A stretch of 64,000 bases of DNA from the NCBI GenBank assembly GCA_050084515.1, contig CM114273.1, forward strand, positions 36,332,001 to 36,396,000, read 5' to 3'. A program made the position numbers and the translations under genes. The notes under the pieces are model-generated. The model was given only the letters and a program-made list of their open reading frames with translations, did no database searches and was not told where the DNA came from. This stretch comes from Blasia pusilla (lineage: Eukaryota; Marchantiophyta; Marchantiopsida; Blasiales). Below are positions 55,980 to 64,000 of the stretch, piece after piece (within the stretch, counting starts at the first letter, position 1; each line of letters opens with the position of its first letter).

Positions 55980-57809
55980 TCAATATTTAGTGTAGAGAAC
56001 GTCCTCCCAAGGATGACGGTACAGGGGCTGTTTCAAGCGCTTCTGGTCGAATGTGTGACCGATCAGACCGATAGTCCTGGCTAGCACGAACAGACCGTTC
56101 AAGTAACCAATTTCTACGATCTCATCGACCTCCTGCTGAGTGAACATGCTGCAGCTGACCAGGAGATCCAGAAAGAGGGTTCCCATGCAACCATCTACGT
56201 TCAAGACCAGATTGCTGGACTTGGACAGAGTGTAATCTTCGACGGTCACGGCATACTCCATGTACTTGACTGTGGGAAAGTTCGTGCGAGCGTACTTTTG
56301 AAGCAGCTGCACTCTCTTGTCCCGATTGTCGCGGCTTTTGATTCGATGGCCAATCCCTGGCACTCTTATTCCCTTCTTCTTCATGCTCTCAACAAAGTTT
56401 TCAGGAGTGAGACCTCCATCGTACGCGCCCTTGAAGTAACGAGCCGCGTCGTCAACAGCTCCTCCGAAACGCGGACCGATGGTGAGAAGCCCGGCCACGA
56501 GACAGGAGACCAAGTCCTTTCCGGCACGGGCAGTTACAATGGAGTTGTGAGCTCCTGAGACACACGGACCGTGATCTGCACACAGCATTATGCACATCTC
56601 GATGAACTTCGTGCAGTAGCGAGGCAAACTGCGCTTGAACCACAGCAGCGAAATGACATCACCGACACCGTAGCCTTCTTGGATAATGGTGGACATCGGA
56701 ACCCCAGCGTAAGTAGGCTCCTCTCCTCTGTCGTCGCAGATAGTGGAGACAATGTGCGTCGGTGCCCGAACTCGTCCACTCTTGATAGCTATGTTGAGAT
56801 CCTCGGGAACTGCTGGAGGAAGCCCGTACTCTGCAGGTACGATGACCTTCTTCTCTACTAGGGCTTGATAGGTTTCCTTGATAGCTGCCTCGAACCCTTC
56901 GAAAGAAGTGGGAACGATCGCCCCGGCCTCCTTGAGAGCTCTGTTCTTAGCCTGTGCAGACTCCGCCTCTCCACCACTCTTTGCACCGGCGTGGCCGAAT
57001 TGCACCTCTGACTTGAAGAGAGACGCACAAGTGCCGCTCACCCATGCGACGACCGGTTTGTTCACTTTCCCCTGCCGCAATGCCTCCACGAGAGAGTACT
57101 CGTCGCAACCTCCCAACTCTCCCAAGACCACTATCATCTTGATCTGAGGAATGTTGCTGTAACGAAGGACGTGATCCGAGAGAGTGGAACCGGGATAGGC
57201 ATCTCCTCCAATGGCGATGCCCTCGTAGAGCCCATCGGTAACTCGTGCGAGCACATTGTACATTTCGTTCGACATACCACCAGATTTCGAGACAAACCCG
57301 ACAGATCCCGGTCGGAAGAGCTTGCATTGAATGATATTGTCTAGGGTACCCGCTGTGTCTCCGATCTTGAACGCACCGGCTTGGATTCCTCCTACTGTGG
57401 CTGGCCCAATCACGACCTTGTTGTGCTTCTGAGCATAGGCGATGAGCTTCTTCGCTTGACCTTCGGGAACACCCTCCGCGATGATTGCCACAACCCTAAT
57501 GGTCGGCTGCAACAAAGCTTCCATCGATGAGGCGAACGCACTTCGAAAGGACGCGAAGTTGATGAATACATCTGCAGTGGGATGTGCCTTGCAGGCCGCC
57601 GCGGTGCTTCCATGTACCGGCACTGCGATCTCCTCCTGTCCGAAGAAGAGTTTCTGAAATCCATCAGATCCAGGGTTGATCACTCCGGCGACGGAAGGCA
57701 ACTCTCTTCCACATAAGAAATCGAAATCGAGCATGCGCTGTACGGGACTCTGCTTGTAATTGTTGAAGAGAGCTTGGGTGGTGCGCGAGAAGAGCTGACC
57801 GCTCGCCAT
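55980..57809 (-). CDS. ACLB: ATP-citrate lyase subunit B (ACLB), full length, intronless
   Basis: This is the beta subunit of plant ATP-citrate lyase. With ACLA it cleaves cytosolic citrate plus CoA, using ATP, to acetyl-CoA and oxaloacetate, feeding fatty-acid elongation, sterol, flavonoid and wax synthesis. The 609 codons match the usual plant length (about 608). Residues 1-330 are the CoA-ligase half: CoA-binding Rossmann part with GPATVGGIQAGAFKIG (135-150), SKSGGMSNEM (174-183), and the phosphohistidine loop FGHAGAKSGGEAES (271-284, His273). Residues about 345-609 are the citrate-synthase-like half, with ADHGPCVSGAHN (411-422), RVPGIGHRIKS (482-492), NVDGCMGTLFLDLL (537-550) and a YTKY terminus. 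The start is chosen for AAATGGCG context and family alignment. No frame break, no missing key residue and no introns: unusual for plant ACLB, and compatible with a retrogene or an intron-loss lineage. Confidence 0.97.
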   Translation of the reverse strand: MASGQLFSRTTQALFNNYKQSPVQRMLDFDFLCGRELPSVAGVINPGSDGFQKLFFGQEEIAVPVHGSTAAACKAHPTADVFINFASFRSAFASSMEALLQPTIRVVAIIAEGVPEGQAKKLIAYAQKHNKVVIGPATVGGIQAGAFKIGDTAGTLDNIIQCKLFRPGSVGFVSKSGGMSNEMYNVLARVTDGLYEGIAIGGDAYPGSTLSDHVLRYSNIPQIKMIVVLGELGGCDEYSLVEALRQGKVNKPVVAWVSGTCASLFKSEVQFGHAGAKSGGEAESAQAKNRALKEAGAIVPTSFEGFEAAIKETYQALVEKKVIVPAEYGLPPAVPEDLNIAIKSGRVRAPTHIVSTICDDRGEEPTYAGVPMSTIIQEGYGVGDVISLLWFKRSLPRYCTKFIEMCIMLCADHGPCVSGAHNSIVTARAGKDLVSCLVAGLLTIGPRFGGAVDDAARYFKGAYDGGLTPENFVESMKKKGIRVPGIGHRIKSRDNRDKRVQLLQKYARTNFPTVKYMEYAVTVEDYTLSKSSNLVLNVDGCMGTLFLDLLVSCSMFTQQEVDEIVEIGYLNGLFVLARTIGLIGHTFDQKRLKQPLYRHPWEDVLYTKY

Positions 57810-58500
57810 TTCTCCTCTCCGCCCCTGGCAGCTTTACGCCCTGCGACGGCTCTCTCTTCGCCTACGAAATCTTCCACACCCCAATGTCACCGCGGATCAA
57901 ACCGTGACGCCCCAACGCAAGCAACCGACTTAAGAAGTGCTGACCTCCGATCTCTCGTTTCCCTCCCCTCGGCTGAAGACCGGTCTGGCCTACTCTAGTG
58001 TCTTTCCAATCCGAGGGCCCTCCGGACCTCACCTAACTCTTTCAGCGTAGCGTGGACTACAGTACAGTCGCCGGGATCTCAATTTCTCGAACTGTCGAGT
58101 CTTTCCGGACTCCGGAGGAATCCCATGGCAAGCCTCCCTCCCCTCTGCCATGACACGGGGCGAAAAAGGCACGCGAGAGAGAGGGAGCCTCTGTGGACTC
58201 TCGGAAGCCGAAGATGCCGTGAGGCCACCCGTAAGCCTCCCGTCCGCCGATGTTGTCCTCCTACGGTCCTATATTCATTATCGTGGCCCACCATCCAATT
58301 CGTTCTTTCTTTCCTTCCTTCTTCCTTCCCGAGCTTCATCAACGACCACGAGATCGCCTCCCTCGCGGAGTCGCGGGGGCCGAGCGAGTCCCGCACGGGA
58401 TGGCGGACGCCATAGTTAATTATTACGGCCCCTACAGGTTCTCACCATCCTAGAGTATCCACGTATGCATAAATATAATAATTACTTTCTTCTCCAAGGA
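57810..58500 (-). promoter_or_regulatory. ACLB upstream region (probable promoter and leader)
   Basis: It is GC-rich, pyrimidine-rich on the plus strand and directly upstream of the ACLB start. Overlapping frames on both strands look like composition effects. No distinct TATA box on the minus strand was identified, suggesting a TATA-less promoter typical of housekeeping genes. Confidence 0.4.
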
Positions 58501-58884
58501 ATGGGCCGCCGCAGTCTGGCCTCGTCCGAACCGGGGCGACCGTGCTCCGATCCGAGGTCGACGCGAAGGAAGAACGAGCGGAAGGGAGCCTACTCTCACG
58601 CGAAAAGCTCCTAACCGCGACGCAGTCCGCACACGGCCCGGATCGGGTCGCGCCACTGCGACCGCGGGGGATGCGTCAACTGCGGCAGGTGGACCGTGAC
58701 CATGAGGTGGGTGGATGACTTCCGCTCTTCCCATGGACGCCGGATGCTGGTCGCACTGCGTCGCCGCCGTGCTCAGTCGCCGCGAGCGATGGCCTCTGGC
58801 GGCCCCTGGACGCCGCGGTTTCGCCCTTGGAAAATGACAAATACGCCAAAACCGGTCTGCGTTTCCAACCCTTCGCGGGGTGAA
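58501..58884. other. GC-rich island upstream of ACLB, no gene seen
   Basis: Strongly GC-rich, with open frames on both strands that overlap and have no motif. Confidence 0.4.
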
Positions 58885-58896
58885 CACGTGTATAAA
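58885..58896 (+). promoter_or_regulatory. G-box abutting a TATA box
   Basis: CACGTGTATAAA: a palindromic G-box (CACGTG, 58885-58890) directly joined to TATAAA (58891-58896), at the 3' edge of the GC-rich island and pointing to the plus strand. It would drive transcription into the AT-rich region beyond, where I see no gene, so function is uncertain. Confidence 0.3.
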
Positions 58897-60016
58897 GGAC
58901 ACGAGGAGTGGAAAAATAAGGGAGTGTGTGGGGTCGTAATAATTAATACGAAATTGAAAAAAATAATAGAAATTAAAGTTTTTCCTTTTCTTAAAAACCA
59001 GGCATTTTAACAATAAAATTAAAATAAAAAATACATCGTGTTAGTGCTCCCATAAACATGGAATGGAGAAATTATTTAATACTGAAAAAATCTAATTAGT
59101 ACTAACACGAAATGAGTTCAAATGTTTTTATTATGGTTCACGTTTCTATTCACATGGACATGGATGACTTGTATTTGGAATGCACTAGATTACTAGCAAT
59201 TGCCGTGAAGAGTACATTGAGAGGATAAGATAAGTCTTAGAGAGAGTAAGTATGAAAATGACTAGTAAAAAAAATATCAATAGGGGGGAGTGGATAGAGT
59301 AGAATAAAAAACATTAAAAAACAAATAGGAGAATAAATGGATAAAAATTACTAATAATACAGTAAATCTTGATTAATACCATGGGAGAATAATGAGAGTT
59401 AGCATACAATTGCTAACACAAAGTGGAAAAAATTAAAACGTCATTATTAAAACCGCTCGCATCTCAATTCATATCTACAGTTGGTAAGTTCTTACAAAAT
59501 AAATTGCATTGTGGAGCCTCTGCATTACGAATAGACTTAGCAACCATATGCCGCCACGAGCATACATGGCAACAAGAGAGAAAACTAATTAATATGTCCT
59601 AGTAGTATAGGCCGTGATGAAAAAAATTTAAGTAAATCTCAAAGATGAAAAATAAAACTAACAAAGAGGCAAGAAATGGAAAAAATTGCAATAAACCCAT
59701 GTAAAAATCAACTCAAGCATCAATGCAATTAAAATTTTGGAATTTATTTATTTATTAGTATTTATTTTATTAAGATAGTAAGCTTCTTATTGGGAAAGAA
59801 CTAAGAACATGTCCGCACTTAATGAAAGAAGTGAAATTATCTAAGAGAAGAAAAGGCTTCTTTATAGGATTTTCTAAAATATCCAATCTAGTGCAAGGGT
59901 GGACAATGTAGTGATAATATTTGTTGATTGATATGCCGAGCAATATGGACTCGTGTTTTGGAGTCGTCATGGAGCCACAACACTCCACGGGATGAGGCCC
60001 TTACTTCCACGTCCCT
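58897..60016. other. AT-rich spacer, no gene seen
   Basis: Nothing coding or repeat-like stands out. Confidence 0.45.
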
Positions 60017-60173
60017 CTAGTACTGCATTGCTTGTCTGTGCAATGCTCTAGGCTGGATTGGCGAAAAAAAAACCCCATTACATAATCTTTTCTTTTCTTT
60101 TGTCAAGCTTCAATTCTATTAGTAAGTGGAATTTCCATTCCCACAAAGAGACTTACAATCCTAATAATATAGA
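60017..60173 (-). mobile_element. Short non-autonomous Helitron (157 bp)
   Basis: On the minus strand there is host A, then TCTATATTATTAGGATTGTA from 60173. The 3' hairpin is GCATTGC/GCAATGC (7 bp stem, 8 base loop, about 60025-60046), then AGTA and CTAG at 60017-60020. The base after CTAG is A, not the expected T, so the flank has mutated. It lacks the CACGTG present in the other copies. Confidence 0.75.
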
Positions 60174-63100
60174 TGGAAAAGAGCCAGTTTTCAATTCATT
60201 TATAAGCAAGGACAAGGATTTTTGAGAAATTGTGATTGGTAAGAATCATGAAGGATTTAAGATGTGTCACAACGATGATCTTCATAAGGATAGAATTATG
60301 AAATTAAGAATCAATTTTTGTTAAAAACTTGAAGACGTACAACCACAAACCTATCCCAACGATACCCTAGATCTCATGTTCCTCAACTCTGTGGCATCTT
60401 ATGATTCTTATGGTGGATACATCAATTGATACAATCAAACCTTACACGACTGTACTTAGATGATAGCAACTCACAATAGATTTACCCACAAGTAGCCTCA
60501 ATGTCTTCAAAAAAAATTTAACTATCGATAGCTTCCTTCTACATGTTTACCAGCAGGTTCAATGTCCTTACGACAACTTTACCCACCACCAGCTTCAGCG
60601 CTCACACCTCCCACTCCTTCGATTTAGCTAATCACTTCAAGACCTTGAAGAAGTGTAATTCCGTAGACTTTCATCTGTATATTTTCTTGCCAAATTCCTT
60701 TCTATATGCCAAAGTGTTAAGTTCCCTTATCTTGCCTCACACTGACCTTTTGTAGATGTAAATCAAAGACCAAAATGAGGGGAAATTTTTGTGGAAGGTG
60801 AAGTACCTCCATTGTTGAGGGGAAAATTTCCCCCAGTTTATAGATCTACGCTAAAGCCACGGGGATTGAAAGCACAATCAGCTCCCTCAAAAGGTGGTAG
60901 GAGATCTTTGATACAAATTTCTGGCGTTAGTTGTGGAAGACGAGACAAGCACGTGTCTTAGGTAGAATCCTCAAAGCATATGACACGAACGTAATAATTC
61001 CCTTTTGGGCATATCCTATATTCTTTAAATTCCTCTATATTTTAATTCCTTTCCTCACAGTCCCATTTGTTACATAAACTATTGAGTTTTAGTTTATCAT
61101 TCCTTCCTCAATAGGATCCCATAGTTTCCACCAAACTTTACTTTGAATTACTGTACAACTAAAGAATGGCAAGATTAGTCAAATTTACATATCTGGTATT
61201 AAACAGAAATAAATTCTTATATAAAAGAATAATATTTTTCTAGTTTTCACTACACTTTTTTTTCCTTTTTCATAAATTTTGAAATAAAATTTCTTTACAA
61301 TAAATATGTAGTCCAGAAAAAGGTCTACTTTTTTTTTCCATGCAAGATATTTCTCTTTCAAAATATAGGTGAAATTAAATCCTTGATTAACTTTTTGTGG
61401 GTATGCCACAACACACCTTTAAACGGAAATCATCTTGATGCAGCCAATACTAATATTAACTCCAAAAATATAACTTTTTAATATTTTTAGCATTAAGGCA
61501 TTAATGAAAGGTATAGCCTTAATGGGTAAGGAAGATTCCTTATTTAGTGAAGGGATAAGGAGAGGGGCCGCACACTAGTTCATCCAATACTTGACAATGA
61601 ATTTGTGATAGGGCAAACATGAGTAACTCTAATCTAATTTAGAAAGGAAAAAACTCTATTGGGTTCAACAATAAAACAACACAAAATCAGGGAAAAACTA
61701 TTAAAATAGAAAATAATGGGGAAAGAGGAGAAAATTAATATATATCGCTTATTCTCTCTCCCGACTTGCAAGATACATTCTTAGGTTTGAAGACCATTAA
61801 TGAGATTCTAAAGTAGTGCATAATGCCATTTGTATTTTGAGAAGGAAACTCAAAATTGTTCCATCCCATGGTCCTCCTAGTGCACCATGACATCTTTTGA
61901 CTATTTGAAATTAAATTTGATATTGATAAAAAAATTCCCTTATTAAATTTTAATGGAGGAAAGAAATGTTATTATAAAGGGTTGGTTTGTCTAAAAGAAG
62001 TGATGTATGTCTACGGAGAGAAATATCAAGTAGCATCTTCCCTTTTATCACTCCATTTTATATATGGTTGGAACTCAATTTTTCAGGATTTTAAGAAATA
62101 CACGTGCAGATTTTTGGATTGCATTTGTTAAGAAAAACCTAAATAGTTATTAAAAGAAAAATCCTGAAATTTTGACGGGAAATAAGAATGACAATGAAAC
62201 TCCATCCAACATCTTACCATGTAGGAAAATATTATAAATTTTTCATATGAATGAAAACAAAAAAATCCCTATAGCACCTCACAAAGTATTTAAAAAAATT
62301 CTTAAGCTTTCAATGAGTTAAAAATTCAGTAAGAACCTTCTGTAAACTGAATTAAAATTGAATATGGAACCCCCTAATCTTTAAAACCCATGATTCTTAG
62401 AAAAATAAAAAGGTAAAATGGAACCAACACTTTAAAATATGAAAATATTCAGATGGATTAAAAGATGATCACGAAACTCCCTTAAACCGTACGCACTAAA
62501 AAAAAGTGCTAAGACTTTCATTGAATTAAAAAATGATTGTGGAACCAAAACTATCACGAGCATGAAAATCTCACATTGCTTTGACACAAAATTTTGGCCA
62601 AACATGGATGTCGTAATCCTTATACATACAAAATAGTCGATGTGACGTCAAGAAAATAAAATGCATGCGGTCGAGAAATTGTAGCACTTGAAGTGTGCAG
62701 GTATATTCTAAACTTACATGAGAAATGAAGATTAAAGCCAAAAGTAATTCAATCCGATCATCTCAATCAAAACTTGGAGCCTTAGAGTATAAGCTAGGAG
62801 ATCTTGTAAGGAAAGTCATAGTAAAGCTCGATGGGCATCTCATGTCATACTTTAGAGGAAATTATTAGTGCTAGCAAATAACAAGTTTGAAGGCTATACT
62901 CATGTAAAGTAAAACAAGACTTTCAATGTTAAACAGGAAAGAAGATAGAAGGTGGAGATAAATGAGACGTAGGGCCACTTAGTATCGAGACCTTAGAGGG
63001 ATATTGTACCTCCTTATTTTGAGAGGACGTATGTGACCTGGTCTTAGGAGGTGACTTACGAGTGTAGGTCACCCTTCTTTTATGAGAAATGAAAACCTTG

Positions 63101-64000
63101 GAGAGGTTGACCCTCCCATCCTTATGTAGAGCCACTTGGGCCTATAGGGTCGAGAGTTAGCTGGTAGTTGGTCTCATGAGAAGACCACATGTGTAGTTGT
63201 TAGGGAGTTAGTACCTTGTTTACTCCAAGTCATTAGTGACATGCTAAGAGGAAGGTTACCTGTATGTACAAGTCACCCATGGAGGTGCCGAGTGGCAGGG
63301 GAGGGAGGAGGGGGTGGTATATCTTGGATGAAGCTCATTCAGAGCTCATCTTCCTTAAGATCAGATCCATGTTGGCATCCGTGATACAATGCAACTTGCA
63401 TGTATTGAGCTTGGATTCTCTCTTGAAGAGTGAACTAGGATTGATCAAAGATTATACACATTTAGAGTTTATTTGCATACTTTCTCTTATTGTTACAACA
63501 GCGTGTATCATTGATATGAATGTTTGGATGAAACGTAGTTGATGGTCGATTTCATCAAAGTTCATAGATTCATATCAATCGGGATTATCCAATCATTCAT
63601 GTGTAGATATGCTAGGATTCATAGTTAGATAGATCTTAGACTTGTGTGCATGACAATAAATGTACATTGGCAGCGATCTCTATTTGCGCAAAAAAATTCG
63701 TTACTATTCAAAAGTAGCCAATTTGCAAAAGCTCCTTAGAAGTGATTTGGAAGAATAAGTTAAGTGAGCGTAAAAAATATTTTGGAGGGAGCAAACAGGA
63801 AGGATTTGGGGAGATCAAAGGTGCGATGGAAATCCAAGAAGAATAGGCTTCTAAGACGCTATATTTTAGATCAAAATAAAAAACAAAGAGAACAAGAGGA
63901 GGTGTGAAGTGAAGGGGGTGTAGGAATTATATTGCAAAAAGTTGGAGAAGATATTTTGGAGCTTCGTGGGAATTCTATTTGTTATAAAGAAAATATCAAG
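60174..64000. other. AT-rich intergenic sequence, no gene seen
   Basis: Nearly 4 kb without a convincing coding frame, RNA gene or repeat terminus. Frames at 60543-60755, 61185-61409, 62929-63135 and 63264-63542 lack motifs. Around 62.9-63.3 kb the GC content rises slightly with no recognisable content. A CACACTAG/TT at about 61570-61577 resembles a Helitron end but has no hairpin. Confidence 0.45.

Noticed and set aside
58450-59013. 187-codon minus-strand frame upstream of ACLB
   Set aside because: It crosses from AT-rich to GC-rich sequence with matching composition change in the protein and has no domain, so it is probably chance.
61560-61580. CACACTAGTT as a Helitron 3' end
   Set aside because: No hairpin lies in the preceding 20 bases and no TCTATATT start was found upstream.

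Overview
This is a plant nuclear window: gene-poor and transposon-rich, with two clearly identifiable protein genes. The evidence for a plant is a PIN-type auxin efflux carrier with plant GT-AG introns, a plant-type separate ATP-citrate lyase beta subunit, Arabidopsis-type degenerate telomere words (TTTAGGG), plant-type Helitrons (TCTATATT...CTAG), Ty1/copia and Ty3/gypsy fragments and hAT MITEs. The PIN protein is divergent with an intermediate-length loop. The gypsy fragment carries a Dnmt3-like methyltransferase of a kind I associate with streptophyte algae and early land plants. A non-seed plant (bryophyte-like) is therefore my best guess, held loosely.

Layout. 0-8 kb: a decayed CACTA-like (En/Spm) region with a transposase-associated zinc domain and a DUF8039-like end, then unrecognised coding debris. 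8.7-9.5 kb: tandem ~150 bp units full of degenerate telomere-like words; a second copy of the family lies at 40.3-41.0 kb. 10.2-11.5 kb: short-word palindromic repeats split by a 444 bp GC-rich hAT MITE with an exact 8 bp target duplication. 14.5 kb: a complete short Helitron. 15-18 kb: higher-GC, possibly genic sequence with ACGT-box clusters but no recognisable protein. 18.4 kb: first copy of a ~220 bp hAT MITE family; the other two copies are at 37.2 and 39.0 kb.

20.5-24.3 kb: the PIN gene, TATA box to stop, six exons, 497 codons. 27.8-28.9 kb: start of a probable minus-strand gene for a single-pass membrane protein. 29.4-32.1 kb: decayed Ty3/gypsy pol with the order protease, C5-cytosine DNA methyltransferase (motifs I, IV, VI, VIII, IX visible), reverse transcriptase, RNase H. 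A second, more decayed gypsy piece lies at 33.1-33.7 kb. 33.7-34.25 kb: two Helitrons head-to-tail with no intervening base. 41.2-44.2 kb: a minus-strand DUF7869-type element. 44.7-45.5 kb: 2.5 copies of a 270 bp tandem repeat whose last copy runs into a (CT)56 tract. 45.9-47.4 kb: a minus-strand copia gag with zinc knuckle and primer-binding site. 48.5-48.8 kb: a gypsy integrase scrap. 49.9 and 60.0 kb: two more Helitrons.

55.98-57.81 kb: an intact, intronless ATP-citrate lyase B coding sequence on the minus strand with a GC-rich upstream region. The final 5 kb is AT-rich and nearly featureless. PIN acts in polar auxin export and ACLB makes cytosolic acetyl-CoA; nothing suggests the two are functionally linked. 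The most interesting system is the retroelement that carries its own DNA methyltransferase.
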